DNA from: an uncultured Prevotellaceae bacterium
GTDB lineage: Bacteria; Bacteroidota; Bacteroidia; Bacteroidales; Bacteroidaceae
NCBI GenBank assembly: GCA_902801155.1
Contig: CADCHG010000004.1
Span: 17,514-81,513, forward strand
Length of the DNA: 64,000 bases
Reading direction: 5' to 3'
The translations under genes were made by a program, and so were the position numbers. Below, piece by piece: positions 17,778 through 26,426 of the stretch (its first letter is position 1; every line of letters begins with the position of its first letter). The notes beneath the pieces are model-generated. The model worked only from the letters and a program-made list of their open reading frames with translations, ran no database searches and was not told the origin of the DNA.

Positions 17778-19895
17778 ATGAAAAGAATACTTACTCTATT
17801 ATCTGCGTGTACTCTGGCTTTTTCAACAGCCCTTGCACAGTTTGCTTCGGCTCCTGCTTTCCCGGGTGCTGAAGGATATGGTCGTTTCACCAGAGGTGGA
17901 CGCGGTGGTGCTGTATATCACGTTACATCACTTGACGATAATGTTCAGAATCCAGCTGAAGGTACACTCCGTTATTTCATTTCAAAGAAGAACGGACCAA
18001 GAATAATCGTCTTTGATGTAGCAGGAACCATAGAGCTCAAAGGTGACCTCAAGATAAACAAGGGCGATATTTCCATTCTCGGTCAGACTGCTCCAGGAGG
18101 CGGTATTTGTCTCAAGGGATATAATCTGTCCATCAGATCAAGCAACGTAATCATACGTTTCATACGTTGCCGACTTGGTAGCAATGGCGGTGATGCCGAT
18201 GCAATGTCGGCTGCTCACCACGATGAGGATATTGAGAAGAACGTAATCATTGACCACTGCTCTATGTCATGGTGTACGGATGAGGTAGGCTCATTCTATG
18301 GTAATGAGAACTTCACACTCCAATGGTGTATTCTCTCTGAGAGCTTGAAGACCAATAAATACAAGGAAGGAAAACATGGTTATGCAGGTATCTGGGGAGG
18401 TAAGAAGGCAAGTTTCCATCATAATCTCCTTGCTCATAACGACTCACGAATGATTCGTTTCGACCACGGCTATGTATCATCGTTTGCCGGTCCTGTGGAT
18501 TATGTCAATAATGTGATTTATAACTGGGGCAGCAATTCTGCATACGGTGGTGAGACTAACCAGGGTGCAGAGGCAAAGACCTTCAATATTGTCAACAACT
18601 ATTACAAACCGGGTCCAAGCACATCAAGCTCAGCCAAGACTCGTATCCTCAATCCTACAACTGCTTGTGATAACTGTACGGGTACTGATGTGCCTGGCAA
18701 ATTCTATATTACGGGCAATGTAATGGAGGGTTCTGCTCTTGTGACCAAGGACAATACCTGTACGGCTGCAATAAAGATGGATGGTAAGTCACCTATTACT
18801 TATCAGGAATGGAAGAACTCATGTGTCTCTGCAACCAAGTTCACATCTTCTGATGCAGAGTTCAACTATAATATCATTTCGCAGCATAATGCAAATGATG
18901 CTCTTTCCAAGGTAATTGAGTTCGCCGGTGCATCCCTTTCACGCGATGTTGTTGATGTACGTATAGCCAATGATACAAAGAACGGTACTGGTAAAATCAT
19001 GGAAGATGACCAGAGTGAATTAATGGTATGGCCTACGCTCACAGGAGAAAAGGCTGTTGATACCGATGGTGACGGTATGCCTGATGATTTCGAGATAAAG
19101 TGCGGTCTTGATCCTTACCAGTCAAATGCCAATGGCTACGACCTTGACCCAAAGGGCTATTACACCAATATTGAGGTATATGCAAACTCTCTTGTAGAGA
19201 ATATTATCAAGGAAGAGCGTGCTAATGCTGAAGAGACATTTGAAGAGTACTATCCTGAGCTTGCAGGTACGGCATCACAGGTATATTATTATGTTTCTTC
19301 AGAGAAATCGATAAATACGATCGACTATATAGATGGAGCAAAGCTTTCCCTCACGGGCAATACTGCAAAGTCCTATGGTGCTGCAAGTGACATTACCTAT
19401 AATGGAAAACAGTATAAGTCTGTCAAGCTTTCCAATGGTGCTCAGAACACTTTCTATGCTCCGGAAGGCAAGACAATAAGTAGTGTGAAGATAGTCAGTT
19501 GTAAGCATGAAGGCGTTGGTGATCGCGTATGTTTCTGGTATGAGTTCGCTGGTACGGAATACGGCACAGGAGAAATTGTAGATGAAAAAATGGTATATAC
19601 TCCATCCGAGGGAACTTCAACGATATCCGAGATTGCTGTCAATAAGCTTTGCGCTACACCGAATGTCCAGACTTTCGCTATCGACGGCAAGTCAAGCTTC
19701 ACATTCACGAATGCAGGTGAACAGTTGGACTTCATCCTTGATGTAATCTATGGCGATGAGACAACTGGCATCAATGACTTCTATGCTCCTGTTGTAGCTA
19801 AGGCAAGCAAGGCTCGTAAGTCCTTCCAGAATGGTCATCTTGTCATCGAAACAGCTAATGGCACATTCTCCGTTTCAGGTGCACGTATTAAGTAA
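17778..19895 (+). CDS. Pectate lyase, PL1-like, secreted
   Basis: The 705-residue protein has a signal peptide ending STALAQ (residue ~21). The PL1 beta-helix follows: FPGAEGYGRFTRGGRGG, GTLRYFISKKNGPRIIVFDVAGTI, then the calcium and substrate-site region VIIDHCSMSWCTDEVGSFY and the basic block HHNLLAHNDSRMIRFDHG. PL1 enzymes cut polygalacturonate by beta-elimination with Ca2+. A DTDGDGMPDDFEIKCGLDP segment (~residues 430-450) resembles a thrombospondin-3/dockerin-like Ca2+-binding loop. A C-terminal beta-sandwich (~510-660) and a sorting-like tail (LVIETANGTFSVSGARIK) follow. The tail is shared with the upstream small protein, at DNA level too. It supports a pectin role for the locus. Confidence 0.9.
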   Translation: MKRILTLLSACTLAFSTALAQFASAPAFPGAEGYGRFTRGGRGGAVYHVTSLDDNVQNPAEGTLRYFISKKNGPRIIVFDVAGTIELKGDLKINKGDISILGQTAPGGGICLKGYNLSIRSSNVIIRFIRCRLGSNGGDADAMSAAHHDEDIEKNVIIDHCSMSWCTDEVGSFYGNENFTLQWCILSESLKTNKYKEGKHGYAGIWGGKKASFHHNLLAHNDSRMIRFDHGYVSSFAGPVDYVNNVIYNWGSNSAYGGETNQGAEAKTFNIVNNYYKPGPSTSSSAKTRILNPTTACDNCTGTDVPGKFYITGNVMEGSALVTKDNTCTAAIKMDGKSPITYQEWKNSCVSATKFTSSDAEFNYNIISQHNANDALSKVIEFAGASLSRDVVDVRIANDTKNGTGKIMEDDQSELMVWPTLTGEKAVDTDGDGMPDDFEIKCGLDPYQSNANGYDLDPKGYYTNIEVYANSLVENIIKEERANAEETFEEYYPELAGTASQVYYYVSSEKSINTIDYIDGAKLSLTGNTAKSYGAASDITYNGKQYKSVKLSNGAQNTFYAPEGKTISSVKIVSCKHEGVGDRVCFWYEFAGTEYGTGEIVDEKMVYTPSEGTSTISEIAVNKLCATPNVQTFAIDGKSSFTFTNAGEQLDFILDVIYGDETTGINDFYAPVVAKASKARKSFQNGHLVIETANGTFSVSGARIK

Positions 19896-20239
19896 TAGGT
19901 GATAGCTATTGGCGTATATTTCGCGAATATTGGTGTCCGGTAAAAACATAAAAGTTCAATGTGAACCGAGATCAAAATACTTTCCTTGTGTCTCCTTTTG
20001 GGGCTTTGCTTGTGGCAAATCCCTGCTGATGCGAGTTCTCCTTTTCTCTGGTAAGCCTTTGGGCTTCCCAAGAAAATGAGCCCTCACCCAGCCGGAGCCA
20101 CTACGGAAAGACAAAATACGGGGACAAAATAGCTTCCCTGCGGTCGTAAAAAACATTCCGAGAACGTGGAATTCCCAGCAGAATACAAAGATTCCCGCAG
20201 ATAAATCCAATCGGTGAAGTTTTTTTGCAAATAATTTTG

Positions 20240-20248
20240 TATTTTTGC
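20240..20248 (+). promoter_or_regulatory. Promoter -7 box inside the GxxExxY unit
   Basis: TATTTTTGC, 28 bp before the ATG at 20277, fits TAnnTTTG. The gene therefore seems to carry its own promoter between the inverted arms. Confidence 0.65.
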
Positions 20249-20276
20249 TCGCGATAATCACCCCAAAAGAAATAAT

Positions 20277-20726
20277 ATGATAATCAAGCCAAAAGAAAAA
20301 CTCGATAATAGTATCAAAGAAGAACTCCAAAAGTATGTGTATGACATTATTGGAGTAATTCAAGATGTCCATAGTGAACTCCCTCAAGGGATGCCTGAAT
20401 ATCTATATCAAGAAGCGTTGAATATTGCTCTTGCTCAATCAGGGTTAAACCCTGTAAAAGAATATCAGCATCATCCGGAATTCAGAGGACAGAAGATGTC
20501 GTCTTATCTGAAAATGGACATAATGATACCACGAAATAGAGGGAATATCATTATTGAATGCAAAGCCATAGAGAAACTGACATCGAAGGAATATCAGCAA
20601 CTTTTCTCCTATCTTATAGGAACAAAATTCCCAATTGGCATATTGGTTAACTTCCATGCCTATCCCAAGGTAGTTATACATAGATTCTACTATGATCAAA
20701 GGGATAATACTATCACAACATTCTGA
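20277..20726 (+). CDS. GxxExxY protein (PD-(D/E)XK nuclease-like)
   Basis: The 149-residue protein is close to the usual GxxExxY length. The name motif is degenerate here: GMPEYLYQEAL supplies G-x-x-E-x-x-Y. A KYVYDIIGVIQDVHSEL helix precedes it. The nuclease-like core follows: hydrophobic strand with Asp in KMDIMIP, then IIIECKAIEKL, an E-x-K pattern. It ends LFSYLIGTKFPIGILVNF and FYYDQRDNTITTF. The family is of unknown function; the D...ExK arrangement suggests a PD-(D/E)XK endonuclease fold. It is the only gene in a unit bounded by inverted and direct repeats. A second, frameshifted homologue is at 56123-56555. A mobility role is a hypothesis. Confidence 0.85.
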   Translation: MIIKPKEKLDNSIKEELQKYVYDIIGVIQDVHSELPQGMPEYLYQEALNIALAQSGLNPVKEYQHHPEFRGQKMSSYLKMDIMIPRNRGNIIIECKAIEKLTSKEYQQLFSYLIGTKFPIGILVNFHAYPKVVIHRFYYDQRDNTITTF

Positions 20727-21114
20727 TAGTCAATCCCTTTGCCGCATGGATTTTTTACGACCGTAGGGAGCTATTTTGAATTATATTTTGTCTTTTTAAT
20801 GTCTTCCGGTAGGCTTGTGGGATTGTTTACTGGGAGCCCTAAAGGCTCACAAGGAAACAAGCGCACATGACTACCAGGGATGGCTGTAAGCCAGACCTAT
20901 AAGGGAAGACATAAAGAAGTATTTTGATCTTATTTGATTCAAATTCCTGATGAAAGATAAGTCACATAGGTTTAGCAGACAGTAATTCTTTCGCGAATAT
21001 TACAAACCGCCAACATCCATCGTCTAACCCCCACTTACTAAGGAGAAATTGCACATTTTACAGTTAAATGTGTAATTTCTTCTTTTTTTATGTCTTTAAT
21101 TCGCAAAAAATATG

Positions 21115-21123
21115 TAACTTTGC
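21115..21123 (+). promoter_or_regulatory. Promoter -7 box, CoA-transferase
   Basis: TAACTTTGC fits TAnnTTTG and lies 40 bp before the ATG at 21164. Upstream at ~21042-21085 an AGGAGAAATTGCACATTTTA / TAAATGTGTAATTTCTTC hairpin with a T run is probably a terminator for rightward transcripts from the GxxExxY unit. Confidence 0.75.
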
Positions 21124-21163
21124 ATCCGCAAAGAAAAAAACAAAAAATTAAATATATCTCTTA

Positions 21164-22669
21164 ATGTACACAACAATTACTGCTGCAGAGGCTGCGGCTC
21201 TTATTAAGAATGGTGATTCTCTCGGTCTTAGTGGCTTCACACCTGCTGGTGTGCCTAAGGCTGTTACTCGCGAACTTGCAAAGATTGCTGAGGCTGAACA
21301 TGCTAAGGGTAACGAGTTTCAGATTAATCTTTTCACAGGTGCAAGTACAGGTCAGTCAACTGATGGTGTCCTCTCTGAGGCTAACGCAATCAAGTTCCGT
21401 GCGCCTTACACCACCAACCCTTCTTTCCGTAAGACTGTAAATCAGAACCTGATTTCATACAACGACCTCCATCTCTCTCACATGGCTCAGGATCTCCGCT
21501 ATGGCTTCTATGGTAAGCTCCAGTGGGCTATCCTCGAGGTTTCAAAGATTGAGGAAGTAGGCGAAAACTATCATGTTTCCCTTACTGCAGCAGGTGGTAT
21601 CTCTCCAACTATCGCGCGTATCGCTGATAAGGTAATCCTTGAGCTCAACTCTTTCCATAGCGACAAGACTGGTCTTATTCAGGACGTTTATGAGCCTCTC
21701 GATGCTCCTTTCCGTCAGCCAATTCCTATCACAAAGCCAAGCGACCGTATTGGTAAGCCATACGTAGAGATTCCAAAGTCTAAGGTAGTAGGTGTTGTTG
21801 AGTGCAACCTCCCTGACGAGGCTCGCGGCTTCAAGGGTTCAGACCCAATCACCGACCAGATTGGTGCCAATGTGGCTCATTTCCTTCTCAATGATATGAA
21901 GCGTGGCATCATCCCTTCATCATTCCTTCCACTTCAGAGTGGTGTAGGTACAACAGCCAACGCTATCCTCGGAGCTCTGTCTAAGGATGAGAATATTCCT
22001 GACTTCAACATCTATACCGAGGTGCTTCAGGATGCTATCGTTGATATGATGCTCACAGGTCGTGTAAAGGATGCTTCTACTTGTTCGCTCACAGTAAGCA
22101 ACGACTGCCTGATGCAGATTTACGACAACATCGACATCCTCAAGGATCGTCTCACACTCCGTCAGTCTGAAATTAGTAACTCTCCAGAGGTAATCCGCCG
22201 TCTTGGCGTCATAGCTATCAACACAGCTATCGAGGTAGATATCTACGGAAACGCAAACTCTACCCATATCTCAGGAACAAAGATGATGAACGGTATCGGC
22301 GGTTCTGGCGACTTCGAGCGCAACGCCTATATCTCAATCTTCACCTGTTCTTCTGTAGCTAAGGATGGTATCATTTCTTCTATCGTACCATTTGTAAGCC
22401 ATCAGGATCACTCAGAGCACGATGTAAACGTAATCGTGACAGAGCAGGGTGTAGCCGATCTCCGCGGCAAGAGTCCGTTGGAGCGTGCTAATCTCATCAT
22501 CGAGAACTGTGCTCATCCAGACTACAAGCCACTTCTCCGCGACTATCTCAAGCTCGCTACTGGCGGTCATACTCATCACAACTTGCCTTGTGCATTCGCA
22601 TTCCACGACACACTCCGTCGTAAGGGCGATATGCGTCTCACAGACTTCGCAGAGTATGTAAAGGATTAA
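21164..22669 (+). CDS. Acetyl-CoA hydrolase / succinyl-CoA:acetate CoA-transferase
   Basis: The 501-residue protein is of the usual length for class-I CoA-transferases of the AarC/Cat1 type. It has the N-terminal SLGLSGFTPAGVPKAV block. The glutamate in NIYTEVLQDAIVDM is the likely CoA-thioester-forming residue. A glycine-rich GIGGSGDFERNAY loop and the IVTEQGVADLRGKSPLERA motif follow. It moves CoA between succinyl-CoA and acetate, or hydrolyses acetyl-CoA, in the cytoplasm. In succinate/acetate fermenters such as Prevotella this fits acetate formation with energy conservation. It is a single-gene unit with its own promoter and terminator. Which acyl-CoA is the true donor cannot be read from the sequence. 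Confidence 0.92.
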   Translation: MYTTITAAEAAALIKNGDSLGLSGFTPAGVPKAVTRELAKIAEAEHAKGNEFQINLFTGASTGQSTDGVLSEANAIKFRAPYTTNPSFRKTVNQNLISYNDLHLSHMAQDLRYGFYGKLQWAILEVSKIEEVGENYHVSLTAAGGISPTIARIADKVILELNSFHSDKTGLIQDVYEPLDAPFRQPIPITKPSDRIGKPYVEIPKSKVVGVVECNLPDEARGFKGSDPITDQIGANVAHFLLNDMKRGIIPSSFLPLQSGVGTTANAILGALSKDENIPDFNIYTEVLQDAIVDMMLTGRVKDASTCSLTVSNDCLMQIYDNIDILKDRLTLRQSEISNSPEVIRRLGVIAINTAIEVDIYGNANSTHISGTKMMNGIGGSGDFERNAYISIFTCSSVAKDGIISSIVPFVSHQDHSEHDVNVIVTEQGVADLRGKSPLERANLIIENCAHPDYKPLLRDYLKLATGGHTHHNLPCAFAFHDTLRRKGDMRLTDFAEYVKD

Positions 22670-22700
22670 GCCCCGTAAGGGAAATAATGATAATAACGAG

Positions 22701-22735
22701 AATAGGTGTGCAAAATCATGCACGCCTATTTTTCT
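22701..22735 (+). terminator. Rho-independent terminator after CoA-transferase
   Basis: AATAGGTGTGCA at 22701-22712 pairs with TGCACGCCTATT (one G-T pair) and is followed by TTTTCTTTTC. Confidence 0.9.
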
Positions 22736-22806
22736 TTTCTCTCTTTCTTTATTTTTTTCCAAAAACATTGTAGGAAATTCCGTTGTTTTTCCGCTATTCC
22801 TCCTAA

Positions 22807-22839
22807 GATACTCCATCGATGGACTAACGATGGAGTATC
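22807..22839. repeat. ACTCCATCG hairpin
   Basis: GATACTCCATCG (22807-22818) is an exact inverted copy of CGATGGAGTATC (22828-22839). The same word is amplified at 62622-62715. It sits in the 380-bp gap before the hybrid kinase, which otherwise holds a terminator, AT-rich sequence and the kinase promoter. Confidence 0.7.
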
Positions 22840-22937
22840 CTTGAAGTTTTGGTTATATTGGATATCTGTGTTTTGAGATATTCGCCGTATGTTTTCACAA
22901 TTTGCTCAATTTGTTTGGATGTTTCAGGAAAAAAATG

Positions 22938-22946
22938 TATATTTGC
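22938..22946 (+). promoter_or_regulatory. Promoter -7 box, hybrid kinase
   Basis: TATATTTGC fits TAnnTTTG, ~104 bp upstream of the ATG at 23050. Confidence 0.7.
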
Positions 22947-23049
22947 AACCAATAACGAAGAAATCTAAGGATTAAAGCCTTTTTCCTTCTCCATTTCGCG
23001 AGTACACGTTTCCAGACATAAACCTAAGTTTGATATAAACTATAATGCT

Positions 23050-25401
23050 ATGAATAATGAGCTTTCCGCACTTCGACAAATCCTTGATGACTCGGATCAG
23101 ATGATTCAGGTATGTGACGTGGAGACACACTCCATGCTCTATGCCAATGCGCCTATGCTGAAGGCTGCTGCACATGGCGATATCCCGTATCTTGGGCAGA
23201 AATGTCATAAGTACCTTATGGATAGCGATGTGCCGTGCTCATTCTGTCCATATAATAGCATGGACAATAGTGAACAGATTGTCAAGGATGTAGAAGATTG
23301 TACGGGAGTCTATTCAATAAAGATCAAGTTCGTTGAATGGAAAGGCAAAAAGGCATTGTTGGAATATTTCTCCGATGTTACGGAGATGCGCCGTTCAGAG
23401 AAGAGATATAAGACCGAGGTTGATGCCATTGTCAGCTCTATCAGTATGGCTCAGGGTATCTGCCATGTCGATATCAACGACAGGAAACTTCTCAACCTCA
23501 ATATGCAGCAAGACGTGTTGCCTGGCATAGAGATCACCTCTTCTGATATGCTTCTGCAAGCCATAGAGGACGAGATTACTACAGCTGAAGCAAAGAGGGA
23601 GTTCCGACGTGTCTTCTCCTATGCCTATGTTCAGGAAACCTATGAAAAAGGTGAGAAGGCGATAACGCTTGATACGGAGGTGAGGCATCAGAACGGAGAC
23701 ATAGTGCCTGTGCGTTTCGTTGGGCGATTGGTAATCAACCCGACAAACAACCACTTGGAATGTATCGCCTTCAACTACGACATAAGCAAGGAGGTAAATC
23801 TGAAGCGCGAAATGGAGATGACCAACAAGCTAAATAATGCGCTTGCTGACGAATACTCCACAATCTTCTCCGTCAATCTCAAGGAAGGTATTATGCGTAT
23901 CCACAAGATGGATGCTAATCAGAATGCGCATAAGTTCAATTTCCCTTTCGTGGTTCCTTTTAACGATTTCTTCACGCTTTATATTGATACCTTCGTAGTT
24001 GAGGAATATCGTGAGGAGTTTCGCAAGGTAGCCAATCTCGATAACCTTCGCCGTCGCGCATGCTGTGGTGATTTCAACATATCAATCCGTTTCAAGACAA
24101 AGCCGAATAAGGCAGGTCAGGAGAATTTTGAGGCGATAGTATTGCCGGTGGATGTTAATGACCATAATACCATGGTTGTCGGCTGTAAGTGTATTGACAA
24201 GCTCATAGCACGTGAGGAGCGCGACAAGAAGATGCTCATGGAATCTCGTGAACAGGCAGAGGCGGCAAGTAAGGCTAAGACCGCTTTCCTCTTCAACATG
24301 AGTCATGATATCCGCACGCCTATGAACGCTATCATGGGCTTTACCAATTTGCTTGCCAAGTATCAGAATGATCCTGAACGCCGTTCTGAATTTATCCGCA
24401 AGATCAGCGAATCAAGTCATGTGCTGTTGTCTATTATCAACAACGTGCTTGAGATGGCGCGAATTGAGAAGGGAGCTGTTCAACTTGAAGAAAGCATATG
24501 GGATGCCAAGACGTTCAACGACACCCTCTTCACGATATTCGAGGATATGATGAGCCAAAAAGGACTTCATTTCTCCCGTTCCATTGATGTAATGCATAAG
24601 AACGTGTTCTGCGACCCGACAAAGCTTCGCGAGATATTCCTGAATATTGTATCCAATGCGTATAAATATACCCCAGAGGGTGGCAGAATTGATATGAATA
24701 CCGTAGAGATTCCTTCTGACCGTGAGGGCTATGCCATGTTCCGAACGGTCATTTCCGATAACGGAATTGGTATGAGCAAGGAATATCTGCCACATCTCTT
24801 TGAGGAGTTCTCGCGCGAGCATAACACCACTCAGGGTAAAGTGGAAGGTACAGGACTTGGTATGCCTATCGTTAAACGACTGGTCGAGATTATGGATGGA
24901 ACTATCGAGGTAGAATCGGAACTTGGTGTTGGTACCAAAGTCACCGTTACTATCCCACATCGCATAGCAGACACTTGTGCTATGGTCTCTCACAAGGGCG
25001 TGGAGGTTGATACTTTTTTGTTCCATGGCAAGCGCATCTTACTTGTGGAAGATAACGAACTTAATGCTGAGATTGCCATTGAGATGCTAAAGGAGATGGG
25101 ATTTATTGTAGAGCACGCCTACAACGGACAGGAATGTCTGGATATGCTCGATAGTGCTCCGTCCGACTATTATAACATCATCCTTATGGATATCCAGATG
25201 CCGATAATGGACGGATATGAGGCTACACGAGCCATCCGTGCCCTTCGTGACTACGAAAAGGCTAATATCCCTATTCTTGCCATGACTGCGAATGCCTTTG
25301 CAGAAGACAAGATTCAGGCCTTCCGCTGTGGTATGAATGCCCATATAGCCAAGCCTATTGATGTTGCAGAACTGATGAAGGCTCTGGCAAGTAATTTATA
25401 G
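23050..25401 (+). CDS. Soluble hybrid sensor histidine kinase / response regulator
   Basis: The 783-residue protein has no membrane segment or signal peptide, so it should sense an internal signal. PAS-like regions fill residues ~1-390; the first carries a Cys cluster (CHKYLMDSDVPCSFCPY) of the kind seen in PAS domains that may bind a metal or sense redox. The kinase core starts near residue 415 with the H-box FNMSHDIRTPMNAI. The N-box is EIFLNIVSNAYKYTPEGG, and the G-boxes are DNGIGMS and GTGLGMPIV. The C-terminal receiver (~residues 660-783) has VEDNELN, phospho-acceptor Asp in IILMDIQMP, and the KPID lysine. It is not a hybrid two-component system of the periplasmic-sensor, AraC-output type. 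No partner or output gene is adjacent, so its targets are unknown. Confidence 0.9.
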   Translation: MNNELSALRQILDDSDQMIQVCDVETHSMLYANAPMLKAAAHGDIPYLGQKCHKYLMDSDVPCSFCPYNSMDNSEQIVKDVEDCTGVYSIKIKFVEWKGKKALLEYFSDVTEMRRSEKRYKTEVDAIVSSISMAQGICHVDINDRKLLNLNMQQDVLPGIEITSSDMLLQAIEDEITTAEAKREFRRVFSYAYVQETYEKGEKAITLDTEVRHQNGDIVPVRFVGRLVINPTNNHLECIAFNYDISKEVNLKREMEMTNKLNNALADEYSTIFSVNLKEGIMRIHKMDANQNAHKFNFPFVVPFNDFFTLYIDTFVVEEYREEFRKVANLDNLRRRACCGDFNISIRFKTKPNKAGQENFEAIVLPVDVNDHNTMVVGCKCIDKLIAREERDKKMLMESREQAEAASKAKTAFLFNMSHDIRTPMNAIMGFTNLLAKYQNDPERRSEFIRKISESSHVLLSIINNVLEMARIEKGAVQLEESIWDAKTFNDTLFTIFEDMMSQKGLHFSRSIDVMHKNVFCDPTKLREIFLNIVSNAYKYTPEGGRIDMNTVEIPSDREGYAMFRTVISDNGIGMSKEYLPHLFEEFSREHNTTQGKVEGTGLGMPIVKRLVEIMDGTIEVESELGVGTKVTVTIPHRIADTCAMVSHKGVEVDTFLFHGKRILLVEDNELNAEIAIEMLKEMGFIVEHAYNGQECLDMLDSAPSDYYNIILMDIQMPIMDGYEATRAIRALRDYEKANIPILAMTANAFAEDKIQAFRCGMNAHIAKPIDVAELMKALASNL

Positions 25402-25414
25402 AATTTTTACAACA

Positions 25415-25740
25415 CTCGTCAACTCGTCACCCGAAACGCCGTATTGTGCTGAGATATAGATTGTTGCGGCGGTGATTCATTTCGTTTCACTCGTCACCCA
25501 CTCGTCACCCTCACATGGCATATCATTCTGATATATAACAAGTTGCAAGGCTAATTCACTCGTCACCTTTTTCGGGGTGACGAGTGGGGAGAGGGTGAAT
25601 CGCGTGCCTAATATGTTTATTATCAGCAAGATACCCTTGTTTGGGTGACGAGTGAGGTGACGAGTGGTATGGGGTGAATCAAAGCTATAATCCTCAATGT
25701 CACAATGATTTACAGCATTACGGGTGACGAGTGATGAGTT
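25415..25740. repeat. Word-repeat island, CTCGTCACC / GGTGACGAG
   Basis: The word CTCGTCACC occurs about five times in the left half (around 25423, 25489, 25501, 25557, plus a partial at 25415). The inverse GGTGACGAG occurs four times in the right half (about 25577, 25644, 25656, 25723). Spacing is irregular and spacers are not similar. The whole can fold on itself as a large imperfect hairpin. No open frame here is credible. Confidence 0.75.
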
Positions 25741-25824
25741 TTTTGAAAACTCTTTTTTTGAACGTAAAATTGCAATCTCTACATTACAATTTCCTAGTCT
25801 CATAGACTTAGGTCCGTTTCTCCT

Positions 25825-25885
25825 TCGCTCTAAATCCGTTCTAAGTCCGTTCTAAATCCGTTCTAAATCCGCTCTAAATCCGCTT
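25825..25885. repeat. Word-repeat stretch, TCTAAATCCG
   Basis: TCTAAATCCG and TCTAAGTCCG occur about five times head to tail with ~12-bp spacing. It lies in the same 722-bp gap as the CTCGTCACC island. The rest of the gap to 26090 is AT-rich with no recognisable signal. Confidence 0.7.
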
Positions 25886-26089
25886 CATAGAATAGGCGGA
25901 AATGGGACTTGGTAGGGATTTGAATAGGACTTGTATAGGAACTGCCGTGCAGGTATGAATTTTTTTCTTGTGTGTGATCTTCTATGTATTTGGAAGAAAC
26001 TGCTGAGCAAAGAGATTGAAAAATATGCATTTTAGTCCACATTTTGCATTTTTTGCGGAGGAAACGAATAATAATTGAAAAATAATTCG

Positions 26090-26098
26090 TAAATTTGG
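26090..26098 (+). promoter_or_regulatory. Promoter -7 box, toxin-antitoxin operon
   Basis: TAAATTTGG fits TAnnTTTG, 25 bp before the antitoxin ATG at 26124. Confidence 0.6.
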
Positions 26099-26123
26099 AG
26101 CGAAAATTAAAAACAATAAGCTT

Positions 26124-26426
26124 ATGAATTTGACAATCTCAATGAATACGGTGCTGAATTTCTTGCATTCAATGTCACTTTCTACGAGTAACAAGCGTTG
26201 GCTTGCCGACCATCTTTATGAGGAAGTAAAAGCAGAGGAAAAGGCGACTTCTGTAGGCAAAGCCAAGCGAAAGTTGACAGAGAATGAGAAGGACGAACAG
26301 TTCTTCAGCGTGGCTGGTGCATGGAAAGATGACCCTATAGGCGATGAGATGCTTGACGCTATCCAGATTGGACGACAGCCTGCAAGTTACGAACGCAAAC
26401 TGGCTTATTTCGAAGAAGATGAGTAA
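26124..26426 (+). CDS. Probable VapB-type antitoxin
   Basis: The 100-residue acidic protein is encoded immediately before a PIN-domain toxin, with its stop codon overlapping the toxin start. Its N-terminus (MNTVLNFLHSMSLSTSNKRWLADHLYEEV) could form a short DNA-binding helix-turn or ribbon. The C-terminal half is charged and probably disordered (FFSVAGAWKDDPIGDEMLDAI), as expected for a segment that wraps around the PIN toxin. I do not recognise a named DNA-binding family with certainty; the call rests mainly on gene order and size. Antitoxins of this type usually repress their own operon. Confidence 0.75.
   Translation: MNLTISMNTVLNFLHSMSLSTSNKRWLADHLYEEVKAEEKATSVGKAKRKLTENEKDEQFFSVAGAWKDDPIGDEMLDAIQIGRQPASYERKLAYFEEDE

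Larger units (their letters stand above)
19919..21001 (+). mobile_element. Candidate mobile unit carrying a GxxExxY gene (inverted repeats, 13-bp direct repeats)
   Basis: The 13-mer TTTCGCGAATATT occurs in direct orientation at 19919-19931 and 20989-21001. Inside lie two imperfect, roughly 200-bp inverted arms. The left (~19957-20155) and the reverse complement of the right (~20749-20935) share, in order: GATCAAAATACT, AATCCCTG/CATCCCTG, GAGCCTTTAGGGCTCCCA versus TAAGCCTTTGGGCTTCCCA, GACAAAATA, CAAAATAGCT, CCCT and CGGTCGTAAAAAA. The single gene between the arms encodes a GxxExxY protein with its own promoter. Outside the arms and gene, this gap holds nothing else I can name. The boundaries are inferred from the repeats. 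Confidence 0.7.

Noticed and set aside
23050-25401. Hybrid two-component system (HTCS) controlling the pectin locus
   Set aside because: No periplasmic Reg_prop sensor and no AraC-type output domain; it is a soluble hybrid kinase.
25415-25740. Possible CRISPR or minisatellite in the CTCGTCACC island
   Set aside because: Copies invert halfway and spacers vary without unit length; no constant period is present.
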